64,000 nt of DNA from CAXSBA01 sp965277105. Lineage in GTDB: Bacteria > Spirochaetota > UBA12135 > COTS27 > CAXSBA01. Below the pieces are notes generated by a model. That model was not told the origin of the DNA. It saw nothing but the letters and a program-made list of their open reading frames with translations, and did not search any database. The position numbers and the translations under genes are program-made. How positions within the stretch are numbered: the stretch's first letter is position 1; every line of letters starts with the position of its first letter. This document shows, one piece after another, positions 44,456-52,927 of this stretch. Location: contig OZ255710.1 in NCBI GenBank assembly GCA_965277105.1, positions 1,302,001-1,366,000 of the forward strand, in the 5' to 3' direction.

Positions 44456-46120
44456 TTATAAAGTTTTTTTTATTCGAATAACTTTAAAAATCAAAAAAAT
44501 TAGAAAAAGAATAACAGGAATAAAAATCAAAAAAATGGCAAAGAAAAGCAAATGATAAAATTCACTAAAATAAATAAAATCATTCGCTTTAGCTTTAACG
44601 CCTTGACTGATTAGATTATTTTTTCCTTGTAACCAAAATAAACTATTCATCAAAAAAACTTCATTCGCTCCATCAAAAAAAGCACCGTTCCGCAAAAGAT
44701 CGACATCCCCCACTAGGAGTAATTTAAAATCATTTTCCTGCCCTTCTCCCGCTATTACAAAATTAAGCGGAGGCCGAACATCAACCCTTAAACTGTACTC
44801 CAATTTTTTATTTTTCATTTCTTCTAGCAAATTACTTTCTCCCCAAGAAGTTAATTTGCTGGCGAGTAAAGGAGTGTAATTAATAATGGCATTAGATTGA
44901 ATGGTGATAGGAAGAATAGTGCGAAATATAGCTGACCAATTTTCTTCTACCAAAGGAGTGATGATAGGGTGGTAGGTTTTTTGATTACTCTTATCTGGGC
45001 TAAAATCAGTTGCTGCTTTTTTGATTTTCGGCAAAGGGATAAAATCATACTGAGGGAATAGAGGGCTTCCTCTTTTTTCTACGGCCAAACCATCGTAGTA
45101 ATTTAAATAATAACTTTCTGGATCAACAATGATTTGAGTCGGGTCTATAGTTAGCTTTAAATCTTCTAATAATTTATCGAAATAAAAAAAGTCATGTTTT
45201 TTTTTTAGCGGTTCTAAGAAAAGCATAAGCTTACCAGAGTTGAGAAGATAATTAGTAATTGTTTCATAATCAGCAAGCGAGATATCAACATAGTCAAAAA
45301 TAATCAGCAAATCCTCATTCGTCATTTTTAGAGAAGTTATATCGCTCACCCATTCTATTTGAAAATTTAAAATTTTCACGCTTTCTTGAAAAGCAGTAAA
45401 TTCCTTTAAACCATTAACAGGTAAGTTGCTTAAAAAATAAATCTTTTTGCTAGGCTGAGTTAAACTGACCAAAGACGTATTGACAATCCGTTCATAGTAA
45501 ATCGCTTCCCCTTCATTAAAAGCTAGGTTTTGCTCCATTTTTTTTTTTACAATTTGCTGAGGAAGAATTTTAATTTTTTTTTGAGTATTGTAAATCAGCA
45601 CTGTCCCAGAAGAAGTAATATCATTTTGGCTCATTTCCACAAAGTGTTTAGCTAAATTTTTTCGAGTGAAAGTAATAAATGGATTAGCCTTTTCGTAAAG
45701 TTTCATATAACGCTCGATATCTTGAGCTTCCCGCTTATAAGCATAAAGATCTATGGCAATGGGCTCTTTAATCTCATTAGCAATTTTAAGCGAAAAATCA
45801 CTTAAAGTGTAGAGCTTATTCTGGTTAAAATCTTTTTGATAATTAATAACCTTAAAATAAAAAAGCGAATAAGCACCACTACTCAAAAATAGCACTAAAA
45901 AAACCTTTAAACTTTTAGCAAAAAAATTACTTCTTTTAAGAGAATTTTTAATGCTTTCTCTTTTTTTAAAAAGCCATTTCCCACTAATAAAAAAAAAGCA
46001 AGCAAACCCAAGAAAACTAAGAATGCCAAAAAAATAACTATAAATATCTTGATTAACAAAGTTTAAAAGTAAAGTGGCAATTAATAAAATACTAGAAAAA
46101 AGTAACGTTATAATAAACAA
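44456..46120 (-). CDS. GldG-like ABC-associated substrate/auxiliary membrane protein
   Basis: 554 residues. Three spans occupy the N-terminal 100 residues, then a long extracytoplasmic region with the DUF4350/GldG pattern: KLYTLSDFSLKIANEIKEPIAIDLYAYK, FLSNLPVNG, LLIIFDYVDISLADYETITNYLLNSGKLMLFLEP and LLLVGDVDLLRNGAFFDGANEVFLMNSLFWL. A C-terminal span and basic tail end it. GldG/IFT-like proteins accompany GldA/GldF ABC exporters; in Bacteroidota they support gliding, elsewhere the cargo is unknown. It is 12 bases after the permease gene. Confidence 0.85.
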   Translation of the reverse strand: MFIITLLFSSILLIATLLLNFVNQDIYSYFFGILSFLGFACFFFISGKWLFKKRESIKNSLKRSNFFAKSLKVFLVLFLSSGAYSLFYFKVINYQKDFNQNKLYTLSDFSLKIANEIKEPIAIDLYAYKREAQDIERYMKLYEKANPFITFTRKNLAKHFVEMSQNDITSSGTVLIYNTQKKIKILPQQIVKKKMEQNLAFNEGEAIYYERIVNTSLVSLTQPSKKIYFLSNLPVNGLKEFTAFQESVKILNFQIEWVSDITSLKMTNEDLLIIFDYVDISLADYETITNYLLNSGKLMLFLEPLKKKHDFFYFDKLLEDLKLTIDPTQIIVDPESYYLNYYDGLAVEKRGSPLFPQYDFIPLPKIKKAATDFSPDKSNQKTYHPIITPLVEENWSAIFRTILPITIQSNAIINYTPLLASKLTSWGESNLLEEMKNKKLEYSLRVDVRPPLNFVIAGEGQENDFKLLLVGDVDLLRNGAFFDGANEVFLMNSLFWLQGKNNLISQGVKAKANDFIYFSEFYHLLFFAIFLIFIPVILFLIFLIFKVIRIKKTL

Positions 46121-46132
46121 AGAAAATCCTTA

Positions 46133-46843
46133 TTATTTTCCTATTGTTTTGTTTTCCAAAAACACACCGGCACTAGTTAACAAAGAAAAAATAGCAATAA
46201 CAAAATAAGCGATATCTTTACCGTTTAAAATACCTAAAGCAAAATTCTCTAAATGGGAAAAAGGGTTTATTTCTTCTAAAAAAGAATTTAAAAAAACAAA
46301 ATCACTATCCAGCATACTACTATTATGCAGAAAATAAAAAAAAAAAATTATTACTAAAACGGATAAAGCATTCGTGACATAGCCTTTCGACCAAACCGAT
46401 AAACAAGAACCCAAAGCTAGAATAAAAAGGAATAATAAATTAATTTTTAAAAAACCCAAAAAGATAACTGGCAAGTAAAAAGAACGAGTAACGTAAATCA
46501 TCCCAAAGAAAAAAAGCATAAAAAAAGTAATCATAAAAAAATAAAAAGCTAGGCTTAGATATCTAGTCATAATAAAAGTAATTTTTTTACGAGGGGAAAG
46601 CATGAGTAATAAAAAAGTTTTTTTCGATTTTTCTAAACCCAATAAACGCATACAAAAAAAAGGAGCAAAAACCATGGTTAGCCCCACCAAGTTAGCAAAA
46701 AAAGGTTGATAGTTTAGGGTGTTGGTTAAAATAATATTGATATAAAAAAGGCTAGCCGCACTAATTAAAAAAGCTAAGGTCAATCCTAATAAAAAGTTAG
46801 AAAAAAAAAGCTCTTTAACATCTTTTTTAAAAATTCCCCACAT
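46133..46843 (-). CDS. ABC-2 type permease (GldF-like)
   Basis: 236 residues with six membrane spans. WGIFKKDVKELFFSNFLLGLTLAFLISA and NLVGLTMVFAPFFCMRLLGLEKSKKTFLLLMLSPRKKITFIMTRYLSLA are the ABC-2/GldF pattern (a cytoplasmic basic loop after span 2). It pairs with the ATPase 4 bases upstream and the GldG-like protein 12 bases downstream. Confidence 0.85.
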   Translation of the reverse strand: MWGIFKKDVKELFFSNFLLGLTLAFLISAASLFYINIILTNTLNYQPFFANLVGLTMVFAPFFCMRLLGLEKSKKTFLLLMLSPRKKITFIMTRYLSLAFYFFMITFFMLFFFGMIYVTRSFYLPVIFLGFLKINLLFLFILALGSCLSVWSKGYVTNALSVLVIIFFFYFLHNSSMLDSDFVFLNSFLEEINPFSHLENFALGILNGKDIAYFVIAIFSLLTSAGVFLENKTIGK

Positions 46844-46847
46844 AGTA

Positions 46848-47780
46848 TTAAATTTTTTTCAAGTAGTGCAGAAAAGTATTTTCCAAATTTTTTTTAACAA
46901 AAGTTATTTTTTTCACGTTGTTATTGGTTTGATTTAAAGTCGCCAGCAAATGATTAATATTTAAATTTGAATTATTACTTATCCATAAAAATCTATTTTT
47001 TTTTTCATAAAGGATTTTCTCTTTCTTAAAATAATTCAACAACTTTTTTTGATTAACCAAAGTATTTTTAATCAGTTCGATTAAGTATCCATTTTCTAAA
47101 GGAAAATCGTTAAGCATATTATCAAAGGTGTCGTTAGGAGGAATGATCTCTTCTCCAATAATCTTCCCTTGATGAATGAAAATCACCTTGTCAGCAATTT
47201 GATTAATTTCATTTAACAAATGGGTAGAAAAAAAAATGCTAGTGGTTTTTTTTAATTCTAATAAAAAATCTCTTAATTCTAATATTTGTCGGGGGTCCAA
47301 GCCCGAGAATGGCTCGTCTAAAATTAATAACTCTGGCTCTCCTAGTAATGAAGCAATCAACCCCACCCTTTGCCTTAAACCCTTTGATAAATTTTTAATA
47401 AGAGAATTCCTTCGTTCAAAAATTCTTAATTTTTTTAGAAAATAATTAAGTTTATCCTTGTCTTCTTTAATCAACCAAAGACGACTGACAAAGCGGAAAT
47501 ACTCCATGGGGGTAAGCTCATCTGAAAGTGGATTGGTCTCTCCTAAGAAACGAACTTTTTTGAGATAAGAGGCAATATCTTTTTCTAAGGATTTTTTTTT
47601 AAAAAAAATTTCTCCAGAATGATAAGGCAATAAATTCACCATAGTTTTTAGGAGAGTAGTCTTGCCCGCCCCATTCACCCCTACTAAAGCAGTTATTTGG
47701 TTAGGCTCTAAACTAAAACTGATGCCTTGTAAAATGGGTTTAAGAAAATACTTTTTAGATAGATTTCTAACCTCTAACAA
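46848..47780 (-). CDS. ABC transporter ATPase (GldA/CcmA-like)
   Basis: 310 residues. Walker A is GVNGAGKTTLLKT, the signature is LSKGLRQRVGLIASLLG, Walker B is LLILDEPFSGLDPRQ, and the switch His is in FSTHLL. The C-terminal 90 residues are an extra regulatory domain seen in CcmA/GldA-type exporters (NTLVNQKKLLNYFKKEKILYEKKNRFLWI). It energises the GldF-like permease. It is 27 bases after trxB. Confidence 0.93.
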   Translation of the reverse strand: MLEVRNLSKKYFLKPILQGISFSLEPNQITALVGVNGAGKTTLLKTMVNLLPYHSGEIFFKKKSLEKDIASYLKKVRFLGETNPLSDELTPMEYFRFVSRLWLIKEDKDKLNYFLKKLRIFERRNSLIKNLSKGLRQRVGLIASLLGEPELLILDEPFSGLDPRQILELRDFLLELKKTTSIFFSTHLLNEINQIADKVIFIHQGKIIGEEIIPPNDTFDNMLNDFPLENGYLIELIKNTLVNQKKLLNYFKKEKILYEKKNRFLWISNNSNLNINHLLATLNQTNNNVKKITFVKKNLENTFLHYLKKI

Positions 47781-47807
47781 AATTAAATAATAGTTGCAAT
47801 ATAAATC

Positions 47808-48773
47808 TTAAGCCAAATTTAAGCTATTAAGGTATTCCTCTGCTTCCATAAAAGCCATGCAGCCAGTACCAGCAGCGGTTATCGCTTGGCGAAATTTTTT
47901 GTCCTGCACATCGCCAGCAGCAAATATTCCGGGGACATTGGTTTTCGTGCTTCCCTTTTTAGTCAGGATATAGCCATCTTTATCTACAGTGATTTGCTTT
48001 TTTAAAAAGTCGGTATTAGGTTTATGGCCAATAGCAAAGAACAATCCCCCTGCCAATTTTTCATAGGTTTTTTCAACTGAATTTCTTTTTAGAACAACTT
48101 TATTAATGTTTTTTTTATCCCCTAGAACATTGATAATTTCATGTTCCCATAAGACCTCAATTTTGTCATGATTTAAAACCCGCTCTTGCATGATTTTAGA
48201 AGCTCGGAGTTTATTGCGTCGATGCACTAAATATACCATACTTGCATATTTGGTTAAAAAGACTGCTTCTTCGCAAGCAGAGTCACCTCCCCCTATAACA
48301 AAAAGTTCTTTATCACGAAAAATTGGTAAAGCCCCATCGCAAACAGCACAAGCCGAAACTCCTTTCTGCCAGTAATCATTAAGGTTAGGAAGTTCAATTT
48401 TTTTTGCGGTAGCCCCAGTGGCAATGATAACGGCTTGCCCTAAATATTTTTGTTTATCTTCAGTAATAATTTCAAATGGCTTGTTCGAACTTTTGGGTAT
48501 TTTTAAATCGGTAACGGTTTTGGTTAAAATCCTGCAGCCATAACGAAGGGACTGTTTTCTCATTTCTTCCATCAAAAATGGACCACTAATTCCTTCTGGA
48601 AAACCAGGGAAGTTTTCTACTTCCGTAGTAGTAGTGAGTTGCCCACCAGCAGCGACTTCTCCAGCAAAAAAACCTTCAAAGAGCAGGGTATTAAGTTTTG
48701 CTCGACCAGCGTAAATAGCGGCGGTGTGTGCCGCCGGGCCTGATCCTATAATGATGATATTTTCTACTTGCAT
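47808..48773 (-). CDS. trxB: Thioredoxin-disulfide reductase
   Basis: 321 residues. The FAD motif is IIIGSGPAAHTAAIYAGRA, the redox pair is CAVCDGALP (Cys-Ala-Val-Cys rather than the common CATC), the NADPH motif is VIGGGDSACEEAVFLTKYA with VHRRNKLRASKIM, and the C-terminal FAD motif is GIFAAGDVQDKKFRQAITAAGTGCMAFMEAE. It reduces thioredoxin with NADPH. It follows tatA by 31 bases in the same strand. Confidence 0.97.
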   Translation of the reverse strand: MQVENIIIIGSGPAAHTAAIYAGRAKLNTLLFEGFFAGEVAAGGQLTTTTEVENFPGFPEGISGPFLMEEMRKQSLRYGCRILTKTVTDLKIPKSSNKPFEIITEDKQKYLGQAVIIATGATAKKIELPNLNDYWQKGVSACAVCDGALPIFRDKELFVIGGGDSACEEAVFLTKYASMVYLVHRRNKLRASKIMQERVLNHDKIEVLWEHEIINVLGDKKNINKVVLKRNSVEKTYEKLAGGLFFAIGHKPNTDFLKKQITVDKDGYILTKKGSTKTNVPGIFAAGDVQDKKFRQAITAAGTGCMAFMEAEEYLNSLNLA

Positions 48774-48804
48774 TTTTTAAAAATATTTTAAGAATAAAAA
48801 ATTA

Positions 48805-48966
48805 TTACTTCTCTTCGATATTTTTATTTTTCCCGTCTTCTTTTATCCCTTTTTCAAATTCTTTTTTTGCTAGGCCAATGGACTTAGCAATTTTAGGTAT
48901 GGCTGACGCCCCAAAAAGAACAAAGACAATAACAGCAATAATAATAATTTCCGTTGAACCAATCAT
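48805..48966 (-). CDS. tatA: Sec-independent translocase subunit TatA
   Basis: 53 residues, which I translated from the reverse strand because it is very short. It reads MIGSTEIIIIAVIVFVLFGA then SAIPKIAKSIGLAKKEFEKG and an acidic/basic tail: one span, the conserved FGxxxIPxIAxxIG hinge (FGASAIPKIAKSIG) and an amphipathic helix. Its ATG overlaps the tatB stop (ATGA). It forms the variable-size channel for folded proteins together with TatB and TatC. Confidence 0.95.
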   Translation of the reverse strand: MIGSTEIIIIAVIVFVLFGASAIPKIAKSIGLAKKEFEKGIKEDGKNKNIEEK

Positions 48967-49298
48967 TTTACTTTTCCTTTATTTTTTAAATTTTGAGATT
49001 TTTTTTTCACCTGTTTCCCAACTTGCTTTTTAGTGGTCTTAGTGGTTTTTTTAGTAATTTTACTAATTTTTTTAGGACTAGGTTTTTCATCATTCTCTTC
49101 TTCCAAGTTTAATTGTACCATATCTTTCATTTCGTCTTGATAACTATTTAGCATTCTTAAAAAAGAATTATAGCCATTTCTAACTTGCGAATAGATTTTT
49201 CCAATCCTTCTAATAAAACTAGGTAGATCCTGAGGTTTAATAAAAATCAAAATAATGAAAATAATGATTAAAATTTCAAAAAAGCCAATACCAAACAT
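48963..49298 (-). CDS. tatB: Sec-independent translocase subunit TatB
   Basis: 111 residues. One span (FFEILIIIFIILIFIKP), the hinge DLPSFIRRIGKIYSQVRNGYNSFLR and a long charged helix identify TatB rather than TatA (glutamate in the span start, DLP instead of IPxIA). The tail is lysine-rich low complexity (KITKKTTKTTKKQVGKQVK). It receives twin-arginine precursors with TatC. It abuts tatC and overlaps tatA by 4 bases. Confidence 0.92.
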   Translation of the reverse strand: MFGIGFFEILIIIFIILIFIKPQDLPSFIRRIGKIYSQVRNGYNSFLRMLNSYQDEMKDMVQLNLEEENDEKPSPKKISKITKKTTKTTKKQVGKQVKKKSQNLKNKGKVK

Positions 49299-50039
49299 TT
49301 ATTTCCCCCAATTAGCGATTTTAGCGATGAAAAGTGAAAGGTAAAATAAAACAATTAACGGAATAGCAAAAGAAATCAAACTAATGGGGTCAGGAGGAGT
49401 AATAACCGCCGATAAAATGCAGATAGCAATGACGATATTTCGGCTTTGTTTAATTAATGTCTTTAATTTAATAAAATCAAACAGCAAAAGAATATTAATA
49501 ATTACCGGCAATTGAAACAAAACCAAAGAGGCAATTAAAAACTGCAAAACGAAAAGCACGTTATTTTGATAACTTAATAAAACTCCCACATCTTGCGGGA
49601 TAAATCCTACACTGGTTAAAAAACTAATGCTTAACGGAATAATTTTTTGATAACTAAAAAAAACACTAAAGATAACTAAGGCAAAACTAAAAACAATAAA
49701 AAAAAAGATAACTTTTTTTTCTCGTGGTTGTAAGGCTGGCAAAATAAAACTAACGATGTTGTATAAATGAATTGGAAAAGAAAAAATAACCCCACTAATT
49801 AAAGAAATTTTAACCTTAATAAAAAATCCCTCTAACAAACTATTAAGGAAAAGACTAGAGTTTTCCAGTTTAATCGTATTATCCAAGTTTTGAAAAGGTC
49901 CAGTCAAGTACGAAACTATTTCATGATAAAAAATATAGGCAAAAATAGTAGCCACGATTAAAGCATAAAAAGAAATCAGCAAACACCTTCTAAGCTCTTT
50001 GATGTGCTCCAAGAAAGGCATTTCTTTATTCATCGACAA
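49299..50039 (-). CDS. tatC: Sec-independent translocase subunit TatC
   Basis: 246 residues with six membrane spans. The hallmark N-terminus is PFLEHIKELRRCLLISFYALI (the E-H-ELR-R binding site for twin-arginine signals), with FLTSVGFIPQDVG-like and FQLPVIINILLLFDFI conserved blocks later and VITPPDPISLISFAIPLIVLFYLSLF at the end. It is first in the tatCBA-trxB-gldAFG-rlmN-amidase run. No obvious twin-arginine signal was seen in any protein of this window. Confidence 0.96.
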   Translation of the reverse strand: MSMNKEMPFLEHIKELRRCLLISFYALIVATIFAYIFYHEIVSYLTGPFQNLDNTIKLENSSLFLNSLLEGFFIKVKISLISGVIFSFPIHLYNIVSFILPALQPREKKVIFFFIVFSFALVIFSVFFSYQKIIPLSISFLTSVGFIPQDVGVLLSYQNNVLFVLQFLIASLVLFQLPVIINILLLFDFIKLKTLIKQSRNIVIAICILSAVITPPDPISLISFAIPLIVLFYLSLFIAKIANWGK

Positions 50040-50158
50040 TATTATATCTTTTATTCCTTATGAAATAAGGAAAAATTTTAATTTATTTTATTTACTGGTT
50101 TTTATTGATTTTTTCAATGTTTGATTTAAAAATAGCTTTAAGAATTTATAAGATTATT

Positions 50159-50186
50159 ATATAATTAATTCATTAATTAATTATAT
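50159..50186. promoter_or_regulatory. Long AT inverted repeat with back-to-back -10 sites (tatC/cimA)
   Basis: A perfect 12-base-arm inverted repeat, ATATAATTAATT-CATT-AATTAATTATAT, lies between divergent tatC and cimA. It contains a TATAAT for each strand (50160-50165 forward; its mirror at 50180-50185 reverse), so a single bound regulator could control both directions. All pairs are A-T, so chance is possible. Confidence 0.35.
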
Positions 50187-50208
50187 TACTTAGGATAAAA
50201 AATAAAAC

Positions 50209-51789
50209 ATGGAAACATTAACAATTTACGATACTTCTTTAAGAGACGGCCTCCAAGGCGAAAAAATCAACTTAAATCTTGAAGAAAAAATTCAAATTGT
50301 TAAATCTTTAGATGCAATTGGCATTCACTACATTGAAGGAGGGTTTCCTTTAGCCAGCGAACAAGAAATGGAATTTTTTAAAAGAGTCAAAAATCTCTCA
50401 TTAAAAAAATCTAAAATCGCTTCTTTTGGCAGCACAAAAAAACCCCTTATTCCGGTAGCAGAAGATTCGTATATGCAAGCTTTTTTGCAAGCAGAAACCG
50501 AGGTGATTACCATTGTCGGGAAATCTCATGTCGACCATGTAAAAGAAGTGCTGAAGACTACTTTAGAAGAAAATTTAAATATGATCTCCGAATCAATTAA
50601 ATTTTTAAAAAGCCATGGCAAAGAAGTCATTTATGATGGGGAGCATTTTTTCGATGGTTACCTTCGAGATGAAGAGTATGCCTTACAAACCATAAAAACC
50701 GCTAAGGAGGCAGGGGCCGATATCGTTATTTTATGCGACACGAACGGAGGAACTATCCATCACGAATATATGAAAATCCTAAAAAAAGTTAGTAACATCC
50801 CCCAGATGGATTTTGGGGTTCATCTCCATAATGATACTGGTTATGGAATTGCCAATTCTATGCTTGCCCTCGACTATGGAGCTAAGCAGATTCAAGGCAC
50901 CTTAAACGGCTGGGGTGAGAGATGCGGTAACGCTGAACTTTCGACCATCATTGCCAATCTCCACTTTAAAACCCCCCATAAACTTTTTAGTGATGAAGAA
51001 ATCAAGCATTTGACTTACACCTGCCGTTATCTCGATGAAACGGCTAACCTCGCGACCAATGAAAAAAGGCCCTACACTGGGAAAAGTGCTTTCGCTCATA
51101 AAGCCGGGCAACACGCTGATGTGATTTTAAAAAAAGCTAACTTGATGGAGCACATTGATAGCAGTAAAGTAGGCAATAGCAGACGAATATTATTATCCGA
51201 ACTAGCTGGGAAAGCCAGTATTTTATTTAAGATGAATAAATTTGGTCAGTTCGATAAAAATTCTAAAGAAGTCGCCACTTTAACTAAAATTCTCAAAGAA
51301 AAAGAACAAGCCGGCTATGAGTTTGAAGCTGCGGAAGGCTCTTTTGAGTTACTGGTTAAAAAAGAGTTAGGTTCATTTAAGCCTATGTTCAAACTTCTAG
51401 AGTACCGAGTAGAAATCAGTAAAAACGAAAAAGATCAAAAACTTGTTTGGGCTTTTATTAAAGTTAGCATTAATGACCGAGTCTTCATTGGTGATGCTTA
51501 TCGCGAGGGGCCAGTCGATGCCTTAGACCAAGCATTTCGCAAAGCCATTAGCCATGAGTATAGTTTCATTAATCAAGTTTATTTAAAAGACTATAAAGTA
51601 AGGGTTTTAAGTGGCAAAGATGCTTCAGCGGCTAAAGTACGAGTTCTAATTGAATCTTACCTAAAAAATGGGAGTAGCAATAGCAAATCTTGGGGGACGA
51701 TTGGCGTTTCAGCTAATATTATTGAAGCTTCCTGGGAAGCATTAAAAGACTCTTTCGATTACGCTTTTAATGAGTATGCCGAAAAATAA
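50209..51789 (+). CDS. cimA: Citramalate synthase
   Basis: 526 residues. The HMGL-like catalytic barrel shows YDTSLRDGLQGEKINLNLEEKIQIVKSLDAIGIHYIEGGFP, VILCDTNGGT and FGVHLHNDTGYGIANSMLALDYGAKQIQGTLNGWGERCGNAEL. The C-terminal third is a LeuA-type dimerisation/regulatory domain (ending with ASAAKVRVLIESYLKNGSSNSKSWGTIGVSANIIEASWEAL). Full length and the GLQGE start distinguish CimA from isopropylmalate synthase. It condenses acetyl-CoA and pyruvate for threonine-independent isoleucine synthesis, which links it to ilvC at 26681. The RBS AGGA is rather far upstream (13 bases). Confidence 0.93.
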   Translation: METLTIYDTSLRDGLQGEKINLNLEEKIQIVKSLDAIGIHYIEGGFPLASEQEMEFFKRVKNLSLKKSKIASFGSTKKPLIPVAEDSYMQAFLQAETEVITIVGKSHVDHVKEVLKTTLEENLNMISESIKFLKSHGKEVIYDGEHFFDGYLRDEEYALQTIKTAKEAGADIVILCDTNGGTIHHEYMKILKKVSNIPQMDFGVHLHNDTGYGIANSMLALDYGAKQIQGTLNGWGERCGNAELSTIIANLHFKTPHKLFSDEEIKHLTYTCRYLDETANLATNEKRPYTGKSAFAHKAGQHADVILKKANLMEHIDSSKVGNSRRILLSELAGKASILFKMNKFGQFDKNSKEVATLTKILKEKEQAGYEFEAAEGSFELLVKKELGSFKPMFKLLEYRVEISKNEKDQKLVWAFIKVSINDRVFIGDAYREGPVDALDQAFRKAISHEYSFINQVYLKDYKVRVLSGKDASAAKVRVLIESYLKNGSSNSKSWGTIGVSANIIEASWEALKDSFDYAFNEYAEK

Positions 51790-51798
51790 ATAGATAAA

Positions 51799-52557
51799 AT
51801 GAAAATTATTATTTCACCAGCAAAATCACTTAACGAAGAAATTCAAAACAAAGGCGAATCCACTTCTCCTGCTCTTTTAAATCACTCGGCAAAATTAATA
51901 ACTGTTTTAAAAAAAAAGTCCATCAGCGATTTAGCAACGCTAATGAAGATTAGCCCGAAATTAGCAGAATTAAATTATCAAAGGTTTCAAAAATGGAATA
52001 AAAATTTCACTAATAAAAATGCCGTGCCGAGCATTTTTGCTTTTGAAGGGGACGTTTATCAAGGGATTAATATTAGTAGTTATAATAAAGAGCAATTAAA
52101 AAATTTGCAGAAAAAGCTATTTATTTTGTCTGGACTTTATGGGGCACTCCGCCCACTTGATCTTATGAAACCTTACCGGTTAGAAATGGGAACTAAGCTA
52201 GCCACTCAGGACTATAAAAACCTTTATGAATTTTGGGGCGATACCATTGCTAATTATTTAATGGCGCAATGCAAAGCCAATGAAACTATCATCAATCTAG
52301 CTTCCAATGAGTATTTCACTAGCATTAAAAAACATTTAAAAAATCCGGTTTTCACTCCCATTTTTCAAGACCAAGTAAAGGGAGTTTTTAAAACGGTAAG
52401 CTTCTGGGCCAAGCGAGCTAGGGGATTAATGGTTTCTTTTATCATTAAAAATAAAATTAACAATCTAGACGATTTAAGAGAATTCCAAGCAGAAAGGTAC
52501 TTTTTCAAAGAATACGACTCGAAAAAAAATACTATGCTTTTTCAGCGAAAGCACTGA
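51799..52557 (+). CDS. yaaA: YaaA-family peroxide stress protein (UPF0246)
   Basis: 252 residues. MKIIISPAKSLNEE, ISPKLAELNYQRFQKW, PSIFAFEGDVYQGI and LFILSGLYGALRPLDLMKPYRLEMGTKLA are diagnostic for the family, as is YFTSIKKHL..PVFTPIFQDQVKG. In E. coli YaaA lowers free iron under peroxide stress and has a DNA-binding fold; whether this one does is inferred. It follows cimA by 9 bases. Confidence 0.93.
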   Translation: MKIIISPAKSLNEEIQNKGESTSPALLNHSAKLITVLKKKSISDLATLMKISPKLAELNYQRFQKWNKNFTNKNAVPSIFAFEGDVYQGINISSYNKEQLKNLQKKLFILSGLYGALRPLDLMKPYRLEMGTKLATQDYKNLYEFWGDTIANYLMAQCKANETIINLASNEYFTSIKKHLKNPVFTPIFQDQVKGVFKTVSFWAKRARGLMVSFIIKNKINNLDDLREFQAERYFFKEYDSKKNTMLFQRKH

Positions 52558-52588
52558 GAAGTGGAGCAACCCACAAGTAAAGGCTATA

Positions 52589-52927
52589 TTATTCTTTAAC
52601 TAAGCTTAATTTACCATCTAATTCTATAATAATCTTCACCGTTTTCCCGCCATCAGCAGTGCCTAGAGTAATGGAAGTATTAGTTTCAGTAATAATATGC
52701 TCACTTTCAAACCAAACAGGATAATCATTACCTACTAAAAAAGTAGCATTAGTTAAAGAAGTTTCTCCTCGCTCTAAACTCCCATAAAAAACATCTCCTA
52801 TACTAATTTGATTAATTTTTTCTATAAAGTTACTATGAACTTTCACATTAACTTCTTGAGAAAGACTAGAATCAGTGCAGCTTATTAAAAAGCTACTGAA
52901 AATAAAAGTTAAAACCGCTTTTTGCAT
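52589..52927 (-). CDS. Small lipoprotein of the cysteine-peptidase cluster
   Basis: 112 residues. The signal peptide ends FLISC (lipobox, Cys17). The mature part is predicted all-beta (VNVKVHSNFIEKINQISIGDVFYGSLERGETSLTNATF). The C-terminal strand KTVKIIIELDGKLSLVKE resembles the tail of the lipoprotein at 54190 (TTRIIVDKNGKIK). I recognise no family. It is the last gene of the cluster and overlaps the end of the C11 peptidase gene by 35 bases. Confidence 0.6.
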   Translation of the reverse strand: MQKAVLTFIFSSFLISCTDSSLSQEVNVKVHSNFIEKINQISIGDVFYGSLERGETSLTNATFLVGNDYPVWFESEHIITETNTSITLGTADGGKTVKIIIELDGKLSLVKE

